Source of the DNA: Chroococcus sp. FPU101
GTDB lineage: Bacteria; Cyanobacteriota; Cyanobacteriia; Cyanobacteriales; Microcystaceae
Assembly (NCBI RefSeq): GCF_017312365.1
Contig: NZ_BLJI01000004.1
Location: 1 to 64,000 of the forward strand
Reading direction: 5' to 3'
DNA length: 64,000 nt
Position numbers and translations under genes: made by a program. This document shows, piece by piece, positions 8,143 through 15,128 of this stretch (within the stretch, counting starts at the first letter, position 1; every line of letters starts with the position of its first letter). Under the pieces are notes generated by a model that was given only the letters and a program-made list of their open reading frames with translations, was not told the origin of the DNA and made no database searches.

Positions 8143-8353
8143 TTACCTCTTTTTAACCAAATTATTTGACCAATTACATAGAAAATTGGCTGTTGAATGA
8201 CGTGTAAAACGCTGACTCCAAAACTGATGAAGCTGCTCTATACTGATCTGATAAGGGTTATTTAAGAACAATCATATGCTTCTCATTACTTGCTAGTTCA
8301 AGTAGATAAGAGCGAATTAGGCTAGGATTCAATGCAAAATTTATCCTATAATT
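8143..8353 (-). pseudogene. Possible remnant of a small gene
   Basis: The open minus-strand frame from 8353 encodes ALNPSLIRSYLLELASNEKHMIVLK and stops. Shifting by one base near 8265 continues as NNPYQISIEQLHQFWSQRF and runs to a TAA at 8143, six bases before the ATG of the next small ORF. There is no good start codon. The composition looks like decayed coding sequence, but no family is recognised and the call rests only on frame continuity. Confidence 0.25.
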
Positions 8354-8685
8354 TATACAGTTTTAACAAGAATTATGGACATTGCTACATAGATGATCAG
8401 TTTTTACAAAAATACAATAATATTGCGTTTTACAATTATCTAAAAAAATGAAATTTTATATATTTTTTAGTTCATGAAAATAGAATTTATATAAAAATTA
8501 AAGATTTATTGATATAATTAATTAAATTTTATAAAAAATAAATAATTGTGCTGATTCTACTTTTTTCTCTAAGTAGTAATTTTGTATTAGTTTAGTTTCC
8601 CTTAATTTCTATGTTGTTTGGGACTGACATGAACAGAGGAAAAAATTACTCTGAAAGTATAGAGAGTTTAGTCAAGGAAGACACA
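8354..8685. other. AT-rich gap upstream of the glycine-zipper protein
   Basis: About 330 bp of very AT-rich sequence with many A and T runs. An open frame enters it at 8611 (from an upstream ATG) but is better explained as 5' leader. I see no RNA gene, repeat or terminator in it. Confidence 0.5.
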
Positions 8686-9399
8686 ATGTTAAACATCAAC
8701 AATAAAAAAACCGCTACTGCACTTACCTTATTACTCAGTACGCTAACAATTACGCCCATCCTACCGATAGAACCCGTTGCCGCTAAACCTGTACAAGCAC
8801 AACGTAATAACTATTATCAACAAGCAATTGTCCCTTCTGGAACATCCATTCCAGTTCAATATGAAGACGGCAAAAGAATTTTGATGTCTAAAGACGAAAC
8901 CATCCCATTAACCCTCGAAGTAGCCAGAGATATTCGCTCTCGTAATGGCAGAGTCGTTATTCCTGCTGGTAGCCAAATCTCAGGACAATTACAACCCGCA
9001 GGTCGTGGCGCACGCTTTGTCGCTAAAAAGCTTATTCTCAATAATGGTGATGAAATCTCACTGAATGCCACCTCAAATGTCATTACGCGCACTGAAACCA
9101 TCAAAAAAGGCGCGAACCCTAAAGAAATTTTAGGTGGAACCGTTGCGGGTGCAGGTGCGGCGGCTGTTATTGCAGGACTAACAGGCGATCGTAATATCAA
9201 CGCTCTAGAAGTGATTGCAGGTGCCGCTATTGGGACAATTGCGGGATGGGCCTTACCCGAAACAGGTGTTATCGGTGGCGGTTCTCGTGATCTGATTTCC
9301 ATCGAGCCTGATCGAGACCTAACCCTGACACTAAGATCTGATTTATCTGTCGGTCGTAATGATTATCGTAACGACGATCGCAATGGCTATCGATATTAG
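8686..9399 (+). CDS. Secreted protein with glycine-zipper segment
   Basis: From the ATG at 8686 this gives 237 residues. That start is preferred over the upstream ATG at 8611 because it has a ribosome site (AAGGAAG) and opens directly on a signal peptide (KKTATALTLLLSTLTITPIL, then a VAAK/VQAQ cleavage region). The mature part has a beta-rich domain ('SIPVQYEDGKRILMSKDETI', 'GRVVIPAGSQISGQLQP') that looks like the barrel seen in cyanobacterial proteins often labelled TrbI-like. After it comes a Gly/Ala-rich hydrophobic zipper (about residues 150-200). The C-terminus is rich in Arg, Asn, Asp and Tyr. It is probably an envelope protein of unknown function. A GC-rich hairpin at 9407-9429 follows. 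Confidence 0.65.
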   Translation: MLNINNKKTATALTLLLSTLTITPILPIEPVAAKPVQAQRNNYYQQAIVPSGTSIPVQYEDGKRILMSKDETIPLTLEVARDIRSRNGRVVIPAGSQISGQLQPAGRGARFVAKKLILNNGDEISLNATSNVITRTETIKKGANPKEILGGTVAGAGAAAVIAGLTGDRNINALEVIAGAAIGTIAGWALPETGVIGGGSRDLISIEPDRDLTLTLRSDLSVGRNDYRNDDRNGYRY

Positions 9400-9406
9400 G
9401 GTAAAT

Positions 9407-9429
9407 AGATGCGCTTCTATAGCGCGTCT
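9407..9429 (+). terminator. Hairpin between glycine-zipper gene and cynS
   Basis: AGATGCGC (9407-9414) and GCGCGTCT (9422-9429) form an 8-bp stem with one G-U pair and a 7-nt loop. No T-run follows, so it is either a weak terminator or a processing or stability element. Confidence 0.35.
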
Positions 9430-9492
9430 GTTCCCAAAAAACGGTTTTGACGGTAAATTATAGAGAAATATCGCGCTTTGAGGTTTTAGCTC

Positions 9493-9942
9493 ATGTCACT
9501 TCCCGAAATTCCCGCTATTACAGAAAAACTGTTAGCCGCAAAAAAAGCTAAAGGATTAAGTTTTGCTGATTTAGAAAAAAAGGTAGGACGCGATGAAGTG
9601 TGGTTAGCTGCTGTATTTTACCGTCAAGCCAGTGCTAGTGAAGAAGAAGCGAGCAAAATCGTTACAGCATTAGGTTTAGATGCTTCTGTAGTCGCAGAAT
9701 TAACCAGTTATCCCTCGAAAGGTTTGGGCGATGTTGTTCCGACTGATCCTTTAATTTACCGCTTTTATGAAATTATGCAGGTCTACGGAATGCCAATTAA
9801 AGAAATCATTCACGAAAAATTTGGTGATGGGATCATGAGTGCGATCGATTTCACACTTGATATCGAAAAAGAGGAAGACCCTAAAGGCGATCGGGTTAAG
9901 GTAATTATGAATGGAAAGTTTTTATCCTATAAAAAGTGGTAA
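9493..9942 (+). CDS. cynS: Cyanate hydratase (cyanase)
   Basis: A 149-residue enzyme that converts cyanate and bicarbonate to carbamate and CO2, from which ammonia is released. The N-terminal half is a helix-turn-helix-like dimerisation domain (residues 8-75). The C-terminal domain carries the catalytic residues Arg90 and Glu93 (IYRFYEIMQ) and Ser116 (GIMSAIDF), in the same spacing as Arg96, Glu99 and Ser122 of the E. coli enzyme. Length is typical. It stands alone, with no cynA/B/D transporter genes next to it, which are found beside cynS in some cyanobacteria. An AT-rich toxin-antitoxin locus follows. Confidence 0.95.
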   Translation: MSLPEIPAITEKLLAAKKAKGLSFADLEKKVGRDEVWLAAVFYRQASASEEEASKIVTALGLDASVVAELTSYPSKGLGDVVPTDPLIYRFYEIMQVYGMPIKEIIHEKFGDGIMSAIDFTLDIEKEEDPKGDRVKVIMNGKFLSYKKW

Positions 9943-10013
9943 AGGACTACACGCTCGACTTGACAATTAACTTCGCAATTTGCTAACTTAAAGAAGTGGG
10001 ATTCATAGCCATT

Positions 10014-10027
10014 AACTAAAGGAGGTA
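10014..10027 (+). repeat. Left arm of 14-bp inverted repeat around higB
   Basis: AACTAAAGGAGGTA is the exact reverse complement of 10431-10444. It contains AAAGGAGGT, a near-perfect complement of the 3' end of 16S rRNA, and so is also a very strong ribosome site for the ATG at 10033. Confidence 0.7.
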
Positions 10028-10032
10028 TAAAT

Positions 10033-10095
10033 ATGACTATTCATTTTCATAAAAGGATTAATAATTTATGCACATTATTTCAAAATCCGCCTTGA
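10033..10095 (+). CDS. Possible 20-residue leader ORF overlapping higB
   Basis: An ATG at 10033 sits 8 bases past the ideal Shine-Dalgarno AAAGGAGGT and reads 20 codons to a TGA ending at 10095. The ORF overlaps the first nine codons of higB in another frame. Ribosomes terminating here could couple translation into higB, whose own start has a weaker, more distant site (AAAGG at 10048-10055). The peptide (starts MTIHFHKRIN) resembles nothing I know. It may be purely a translational device. Confidence 0.4.
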   Translation: MTIHFHKRINNLCTLFQNPP

Positions 10096-10373
10096 ATAAA
10101 TTTTGGAAAATTCATCCAGAGTCACAAGCTGGATTACGATACTGGTACAAACTATCTAGCCAACATAAGTGGAAAAATTTTGAAGACGTTCGTCAGGTTT
10201 TCCCGTCGGCTGATCAAGTCGGTAACTTCATCATTTTCAATATTTGTGGAAACAATTACAGATTGATTACTCTTATTGATTTTCACAATGGAAAAGTTTT
10301 TATCAGAAAGGCATTAACCCACGCTGAATATGATAAAGATAATTGGAAAAAAGATGAATGGTACGATAAATAA
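10068..10373 (+). CDS. higB: HigB-family mRNA-interferase toxin
   Basis: A 101-residue toxin of the HigB/RelE fold. It shows the characteristic run of the HigB_toxin family: ISKSALNKFWKIHP at the start, WKNFEDVRQVFPSADQVGN in the middle, then IFNICGNNYRLI, FIRKALTHAEYDK and a short acidic/Lys tail. Such toxins cut mRNA on the ribosome. The toxin gene precedes the antitoxin, as usual for higBA. It is bracketed by a perfect 14-bp inverted repeat and preceded by an overlapping leader ORF. The gap of 100 bp to higA is larger than usual, so higA may have its own promoter. Confidence 0.9.
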   Translation: MHIISKSALNKFWKIHPESQAGLRYWYKLSSQHKWKNFEDVRQVFPSADQVGNFIIFNICGNNYRLITLIDFHNGKVFIRKALTHAEYDKDNWKKDEWYDK

Positions 10374-10430
10374 TATTAAATTTTGCAAAAATATAAATTT
10401 TATAAAAATTACTTAAAATTTTATTTGATC

Positions 10431-10444
10431 TACCTCCTTTAGTT
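10431..10444 (-). repeat. Right arm of 14-bp inverted repeat around higB
   Basis: TACCTCCTTTAGTT lies between higB and higA and is the exact reverse complement of 10014-10027. In the mRNA it could pair with the Shine-Dalgarno sequence upstream of higB. Confidence 0.7.
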
Positions 10445-10473
10445 TTTATTTTTTAATAATGGTAACTTAATTT

Positions 10474-10875
10474 ATGATTACTGACAGATACCTTGAATTA
10501 CTTCATCACTTTCCACCACGTCCCATTGATTCTGATGAAAAATTAGAAGCAATGCAAAAAGTTGTTAATTCTTTACTGGATAAACCAGAATTAACTTTAG
10601 AAGAACGAGACTATCTTAATGTCTTAGGTACCTTAATTTATGAATATGAACAAACTCAAGAACCAATACCTGATATTTATGGTGTTGAACTTTTGAAAGT
10701 ATTATTAGAAGAACGAAACCTACGACAAAAAGATCTTGTTTCAATTTTTAAAACTGAATCAATTATTTCAGATATTCTAAATGGAAAACGGGAATTAACG
10801 GCTAGACATATTCAAGAGTTAGCAGAATTTTTTAATTTATCTCCTGCTGTATTTTTTCCTACCATATCAACTTAA
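10474..10875 (+). CDS. higA: HigA-family antitoxin
   Basis: A 133-residue protein with an N-terminal helical region (residues 1-65, acidic, likely toxin-binding) and a C-terminal helix-turn-helix at about 68-130 (GVELLKVLLEERNLRQKDL, SIISDILNGKRELT, HIQELAEFFNLSPAVFF). This is the layout of the larger HigA antitoxins that neutralise HigB and repress the operon. It lies 100 bp after higB, with the right arm of the inverted repeat between them. Its stop overlaps by 4 bp the stop of the convergent DUF2499 gene. Confidence 0.88.
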   Translation: MITDRYLELLHHFPPRPIDSDEKLEAMQKVVNSLLDKPELTLEERDYLNVLGTLIYEYEQTQEPIPDIYGVELLKVLLEERNLRQKDLVSIFKTESIISDILNGKRELTARHIQELAEFFNLSPAVFFPTIST

Positions 10876-11177
10876 ACACTTTTTTGACGAGACGATCGCC
10901 AAATCCACCAGCCCGCCGCACACATGGTACAATTTCCCACGACGGTCATCGCAGCTTGAACTGTAACCAACCAGGATAAACTAAGAGCATTGTCGAAAAA
11001 ATGCCAGGTACAAGCACACATGGCACTCACCAACGCGGGTAACATTCCATAGGATAAAGTCCGCCAAGTGCGATCGCCTGTCACCTCTCCATAAGTCCAG
11101 ATCAACCAGATAGCTGCCATCCATTCGATGACACTAGAAACATGAACCATCCAAGTCGGAATTGAGAGTGCATTCAT
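10872..11177 (-). CDS. Ycf49-like DUF2499 membrane protein
   Basis: A 101-residue protein with three likely membrane helices (about 8-28, 43-62, 70-96), rich in Trp and Cys (WMVHVSSVIEWMAAIWLIW, CACTWHFFDN). These features match the Ycf49-like/DUF2499 family of cyanobacteria and plastids, whose function is unknown. The ATG at 11177 overlaps the gshB stop as ATGA and is preferred to the in-frame ATG 15 bases upstream. This suggests a grxC-gshB-DUF2499 operon. It ends tail to tail with higA, overlapping by 4 bp. Confidence 0.75.
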   Translation of the reverse strand: MNALSIPTWMVHVSSVIEWMAAIWLIWTYGEVTGDRTWRTLSYGMLPALVSAMCACTWHFFDNALSLSWLVTVQAAMTVVGNCTMCAAGWWIWRSSRQKSV

Positions 11178-12133
11178 CGTTTCTCGATCCATTCCATCAC
11201 TTGTTTACCCAAATTTACCCCATTTAAACGATCAATTTCTCTGACTCCAGTAGGACTTGTGACATTCACTTCAGTCAGATAACCACCAATGACATCTAAA
11301 CCGACAAAATATAAACCATCTTGTTTTAATTTTGGGGCAACTACTTGACAAATTTCTCGTTCTCTGTCTGTAATTTCAACTTTGGCGACACGTCCACCCA
11401 CTGCCATATTACCGCGAAATTCTTTACCTGTTGGAATCCGATTTACTGCCCCAATAGGTTCGCCATCTAACACTATAATCCGTTTATCGCCGTCTTTGGC
11501 AGCACTTAAATAGGATTGGATCATGACGGGTTCTTGTCCCCATTTGGTGCTAATTTCGACTAAAGAATTAAAATTACGATCGCTTGGGTCTAAAAATAAA
11601 ATGCCTTCTCCTGCTTTTCCCCCCAATGGTTTCATCACTGCTGCTTGTTGTTCATCAAGGAATTTGCGGATAATGGCTTTTTCTTGAGTGACGATCGTTT
11701 CTGGCATCACCGAAGTAAACTGAAGGGTATACATTTTCTCATTGGCTTCTCTTAAACCTTGAGGAGAATTCAGAACTAAAGTAGAAGCAGGATTAATCAA
11801 ATCTAAAATATAGGTGGCATAGAGATAAGGAATGTTGACGGGTGGATCTTTTCGCATCCAAACCACATCCATTTCATCAAGACAGGTCAAAACCTCTTCA
11901 CCCAAAGTATACCAATTCGGAACCGCTATCCAATGATCGCTATTCTTAGTAACAGGGGTTAAGTAAACGGGTTTAAGAGTTGCCCACGCTTTTCCAGCAA
12001 TCACACTAAGATTTTGTATTTGCGTGATCCAGACTTCATGACCCATTGCTTGGGCTGATTCCATCAACGCTACACTGGTATCATGTCCTGGATCTAACTT
12101 GGCGATCGGATCGATAATAAATGCTAGTTTCAT
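11174..12133 (-). CDS. gshB: Glutathione synthetase
   Basis: A 319-residue ATP-grasp ligase joining gamma-glutamylcysteine and glycine, the last step of glutathione synthesis. The N-terminal domain begins MKLAFIIDPIAKLDPGHDTS and carries VVWMRKDPPVN, both typical of bacterial GshB. The ATP-grasp part has MKPLGGKAGEGILF, RIIVLDGEPIGAVNRIP, and a C-terminal GLDVIGGYLTEVNVTSPTGV that supplies Mg-binding Glu and Asn. Length is normal. It lies 14 bp downstream of a glutaredoxin gene, which uses its product, and overlaps the next gene by 4 bp. Confidence 0.96.
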   Translation of the reverse strand: MKLAFIIDPIAKLDPGHDTSVALMESAQAMGHEVWITQIQNLSVIAGKAWATLKPVYLTPVTKNSDHWIAVPNWYTLGEEVLTCLDEMDVVWMRKDPPVNIPYLYATYILDLINPASTLVLNSPQGLREANEKMYTLQFTSVMPETIVTQEKAIIRKFLDEQQAAVMKPLGGKAGEGILFLDPSDRNFNSLVEISTKWGQEPVMIQSYLSAAKDGDKRIIVLDGEPIGAVNRIPTGKEFRGNMAVGGRVAKVEITDREREICQVVAPKLKQDGLYFVGLDVIGGYLTEVNVTSPTGVREIDRLNGVNLGKQVMEWIEKR

Positions 12134-12147
12134 GACTAAATTACTGT

Positions 12148-12405
12148 TTAAGCTAAAAGCGGATCTAATTCACCTTGTCGATCTAAAGCATATAGATCAT
12201 CACAACCACCGATATGTTGATCATCGATAAAAATTTGGGGAACACTTTTACGTCCATTTGCTCTTTTTGCCATCAAAGCGCGGGCTTTTTCATCTCCATC
12301 GATCGCATATTCGGTATACTCTACCCCTTTTTTATTCAATAAGGCTTTAGCCCGAATACAAAAAGGACAGGAACTCCATGTATAAATTTCAATGTTAGTC
12401 GCCAT
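12148..12405 (-). CDS. grxC: Glutaredoxin 3
   Basis: An 85-residue thiol-disulfide oxidoreductase. From the ATG at 12405 the active site is CPFC (Cys13-Cys16), followed by the glutathione-binding SVPQIFID and GGCDDLYAL motifs of class I glutaredoxins. An in-frame TTG four codons upstream is a less likely start. It reduces disulfides and glutathionylated proteins using glutathione made by the enzyme encoded just downstream, and the short 14-bp gap indicates one operon. Confidence 0.95.
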   Translation of the reverse strand: MATNIEIYTWSSCPFCIRAKALLNKKGVEYTEYAIDGDEKARALMAKRANGRKSVPQIFIDDQHIGGCDDLYALDRQGELDPLLA

Positions 12406-12452
12406 TGTTTTTCCCAAGCGAATGTTAAGTTCTATTTACAATTCTAAACGAT

Positions 12453-13253
12453 ATGGAAATCTCATCACCCTCAGAAAACGCTAAATTTCCTTTAATTCGT
12501 CTTTCTCAAGCACAGCTTAACCTTTTAGAAGTTTGTCCACCGCAATTTCAGCGTATTTATCTTGAACAACTTAGCACACCAACGAGTCCAGAACAGCAAG
12601 AAAAACTAATTTGGGGTAGTCAGTTTCACTTGTTGATGCAGCAACGAGAATTAGGGTTACCGATCGAAGAACTTCTGAGCGATGATGATCAATTAAACCA
12701 TTCTCTGAAGGCACTTTTGCAAGCCGCCCCCGAACTGCAACTGAATCATCATTGGCGGGCGGCGGAGCATTGCCGTACACTTGAGATGCAAGGTTATCTG
12801 TTTACGGTTATTTATGATCTACTGATTGCTGATTCAACACACGCTCAGATTTTGGACTGGAAAACTTATTTACAGCCAGAAAAACCAAATAAACTGGCGA
12901 AAAACTGGCAAACACGGCTTTATCTGTATGTACTCGCTGAAACGTCTTCTTATTTACCTGAACAGATCTCAATGACTTACTGGTTTGTTAAGTTGCCCAA
13001 AGAACCGCAAAAGATTACTTTTAATTACGATCGCCAACAACATGAACAAACTCAACGAGATTTAATCCGTCTGTTGACTCAACTGGATCAATGGTTTAAA
13101 AATTACTTAGAACACGAAGTATTTTTCCCTCATCGTTCTGACTGTCTAGAAAAATGTCCTTATGCTGACTCTTTTGAGCGTTTAGAGTATGGAGATGATC
13201 CGAGTAAAATGTTGTCTATTGATGAGATTGAAGAGATTAACCCGTTTGTTTAA
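12453..13253 (+). CDS. PD-(D/E)XK nuclease family protein
   Basis: A 266-residue protein resembling the stand-alone RecB-like nucleases of the PD-(D/E)XK (Cas4/PDDEXK_1) family. It opens with 'RLSQAQLNLLEVCPPQFQRIY', the fold's usual entry helix. A histidine helix follows (WGSQFHLLMQQ), then the metal site VIYDLLIAD...QILDWKTY, which supplies the Asp and the D-x-K. QTRLYLYVLA matches the conserved Q-x3-Y helix. The C-terminal CLEKCPYAD keeps two cysteines of the iron-sulfur cluster seen in Cas4-like members. No cas genes or recombination genes are nearby, so the role is probably DNA repair, but this is inference. Confidence 0.72.
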   Translation: MEISSPSENAKFPLIRLSQAQLNLLEVCPPQFQRIYLEQLSTPTSPEQQEKLIWGSQFHLLMQQRELGLPIEELLSDDDQLNHSLKALLQAAPELQLNHHWRAAEHCRTLEMQGYLFTVIYDLLIADSTHAQILDWKTYLQPEKPNKLAKNWQTRLYLYVLAETSSYLPEQISMTYWFVKLPKEPQKITFNYDRQQHEQTQRDLIRLLTQLDQWFKNYLEHEVFFPHRSDCLEKCPYADSFERLEYGDDPSKMLSIDEIEEINPFV

Positions 13254-13283
13254 GTTACATTAAAAAGAAGGTAGCGTATATTG

Positions 13284-14495
13284 ATGGCTCAAATGTCTTT
13301 CCTCAAAGATGAACTCGAACAGAATGGGATTGCTAGTTTTATTCCAGAAATTATTGAACACGAAGCTGTTTTAGCTGAACTCGAATATGCGTTGCGTCCA
13401 GTGGTTCATGAAGGCAAAATTCAACCCTATGGATTTATTGTTTGTAGTTGTACAGATTCATTAATTTATCGTAAATTTGCTCATCAAACGGGGTTTGAAC
13501 TCAATATTGCCCGTCGGATCGCTGATGGTTGTCATAGTTTTCTCATTTTTACGGAAGGAGAATTTAAGGGTGTTTTTCCTTTAGCTGAAAGTGCCGATGA
13601 TGAATATTCTCTCGTTCAGTTACAACAATCCTCTAAAGCGGTGATTTGTATTACAGATAATACAGGAACGACAAAAATCTTCTGTGATGAAGGGGTTTTT
13701 ATTCATCAATATCGTCAATGGCAGCATAAACCCTCAATTAAACAGGCGTTGAGTAATATTCGTCGTTGTGTTTCTCCCATTGATTGCGAGATTTTGGATA
13801 GTATTTTAGGATTTTGTTTCTATGAACTTAGTCCGAATAAAATTGGGGCTACCTTGGTTTGGTGTTTAAAAAGTCTTCCTGCTAAAGAGATGGAACGCTT
13901 TTTACCGAGTACGATGCCGCAGGCACGCTACGCGCCCGCTCGCAATCTCCAGAAACGAATTACACTAGATATGCGGGATGATGTGAATCGGGCGATCCTC
14001 CGTCATATGTTGACTTATGCAGATGGGGCGGTGTTTCTTGATGCTGAGGGTCTAGTCATTGGGGGCGGCGCACATCTAAAATATTCAGAAGATAGCCGAC
14101 GTTTGATTAATGCCTATCGGGGAACTCGGCATACTTCAGCAAAACGATTTTCTTATGATTTTCCCGAAACCCTATTGTTTGTGGTTTCTAGCGATGGTTT
14201 AGTGACGGTTTTCTCAGATGGTATGAATTTGGTTAATCTCAAAACCTATGCAGTCGATAGCGTGATTACTGATTTTTCCCTCCCGATCGAATCTAGGGAA
14301 AATGCCACCAGTTTTTATGTAAAAGAAAAATTAATTGAATGCAGTAATTGCAAAAAAGCATTCAAAATTCAAACAATGAGTTGGGCTGAGTCGGAAGAAC
14401 ACAAGATTTCTTGTCCAGTTTGTAACCATTTTCTGTACTCAACTAAATGTTATGTGATGAGTGTCTACATTGTTAAAAATTTGTTGCCGCAATAA
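13284..14495 (+). CDS. Soluble diadenylate-cyclase-domain (DisA_N) protein with C-terminal zinc ribbon
   Basis: A 403-residue cytosolic protein (positions below count from the TTG one codon before the ATG at 13284). Residues about 225-335 carry the diadenylate cyclase signature: DGA at 248-250 (YADGAVFLDAEG) and the RHT-type motif at 280-287 (RGTRHTSA), where the family norm is RHR or RHT. Such domains make c-di-AMP from two ATP. The N-terminal 200 residues are not a domain I recognise. The C-terminus has a four-cysteine zinc ribbon (C354, C357, C378, C381). This is unlike the usual cyanobacterial CdaA, which has three membrane helices. A GC-rich in-frame insert lies at 13914-13947. Activity is inferred from the motifs. 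Confidence 0.75.
   Translation: MAQMSFLKDELEQNGIASFIPEIIEHEAVLAELEYALRPVVHEGKIQPYGFIVCSCTDSLIYRKFAHQTGFELNIARRIADGCHSFLIFTEGEFKGVFPLAESADDEYSLVQLQQSSKAVICITDNTGTTKIFCDEGVFIHQYRQWQHKPSIKQALSNIRRCVSPIDCEILDSILGFCFYELSPNKIGATLVWCLKSLPAKEMERFLPSTMPQARYAPARNLQKRITLDMRDDVNRAILRHMLTYADGAVFLDAEGLVIGGGAHLKYSEDSRRLINAYRGTRHTSAKRFSYDFPETLLFVVSSDGLVTVFSDGMNLVNLKTYAVDSVITDFSLPIESRENATSFYVKEKLIECSNCKKAFKIQTMSWAESEEHKISCPVCNHFLYSTKCYVMSVYIVKNLLPQ
13914..13947 (+). repeat. GC-rich in-frame insert in the cyclase gene
   Basis: About 30 bases of very GC-rich sequence (GCCGCAGGCACGCTACGCGC and on) interrupt an AT-rich gene and encode about ten extra residues (PQARYAPARN) between the N-terminal region and the cyclase core. 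The word GCAGGCACGCTACGC is like short dispersed repeats known in cyanobacterial genomes. Confidence 0.5.
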
Positions 14496-14615
14496 TTTGG
14501 ATAGAACGATGAGTCAAAAAAATACTACTTCTACTCAGAGGGCTAGAAAAAGTCATGAAAAATACTCATTAAAATAATGGTTTAATTAGCATTCAGCTTA
14601 AAAATTATGGGAATT

Positions 14616-14642
14616 TGTGATCAAATCACACCGTTTTTTTTT
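14616..14642 (+). terminator. Hairpin with T-run downstream of the cyclase gene
   Basis: TGTGAT (14616-14621) pairs with ATCACA (14625-14630) across a CAA loop, then CCG and about nine T. It lies 120 nt past the stop. It fits a rho-independent terminator, although the stem is AT-biased and short. Confidence 0.5.
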
Positions 14643-14744
14643 AAAATCGGTAGAATTATGGTAGCAGAAGCATCTATCTTAATAACTGCTAAAACAATAG
14701 TTTACTAGGGAAGATAATTAATTACTTTGAACTCCGACAACACC

Positions 14745-15020
14745 ATGATTGAACCATCTACCAATATCCTCGATGAAGTCCAACTTCCTCGTGAAGAGCG
14801 CGTTATTCAGCTACAAAATCTCATTGAAACCCTTCGGATCGCGGAGGAAATTGCTGGCAAAGGCTATTTAATCAGTAGCTCTGAACTAGCTGATCTTATG
14901 GATATCAATGCTAGTGCTGTCACCAGTCGCGGTGACCATTGGTCTTGGCGTAACTGGGTTGTCTCACGAGTTAGACGTGAAGGAAATCAAATTCTTTGGC
15001 AACTTGAACGTATTGATTAA
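14745..15020 (+). CDS. Conserved-looking small protein, possible winged-helix fold
   Basis: A 91-residue protein from the ATG at 14745; an in-frame TTG at 14727 would add six residues. It has an acidic amphipathic helix (EERVIQLQNLIETLRIAEEI) followed by a segment like a helix-turn-helix, 'YLISSSELADLMDINASAVT', and then a basic, Trp-rich end (WSWRNWVVSRVRREGNQILWQLERI). The pattern suggests a DNA-binding winged helix, but no named family is recognised. It stands alone between a terminator and the convergent cruG gene. Confidence 0.55.
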   Translation: MIEPSTNILDEVQLPREERVIQLQNLIETLRIAEEIAGKGYLISSSELADLMDINASAVTSRGDHWSWRNWVVSRVRREGNQILWQLERID

Positions 15021-15029
15021 TGCAAGCTG

Positions 15030-15113
15030 AAAGTTAAAAAAGGGTTAAGTGAAGTCATCAGCATGACAACTTGTCATTAGTTAATTGTGACTAACCCTTA
15101 AACTTTCTGTGTT
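15030..15113. terminator. Inverted-repeat region between convergent genes
   Basis: AAAGTT...GGGTTA (about 15030-15047) pairs with TAACCC...AACTTT (about 15095-15113) with an internal loop. Inside it lies a perfect 15-nt palindrome, ATGACAA-C-TTGTCAT at 15063-15077. Both flanking genes end here, so a bidirectional terminator is likely, but neither hairpin has a strong T-run. Confidence 0.35.
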
Positions 15114-15128
15114 TGTTTTATTTATGAA

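Noticed and set aside
8611-8685. Use of the upstream ATG for the glycine-zipper protein
   Set aside because: It adds 25 polar residues before a clear signal peptide and has no ribosome site, while the ATG at 8686 has one.
10014-10444. The inverted repeats around higB as a transposable element
   Set aside because: No target-site duplication flanks the arms and no transposase is encoded. RNA pairing or operator function fits better.
14616-14630. TGTGATCAAATCACA as a CRP/SyCRP1 site
   Set aside because: The spacer between TGTGA and TCACA is 5 bases, not 6, and the motif is followed at once by a long T-run, so a terminator explains it better.
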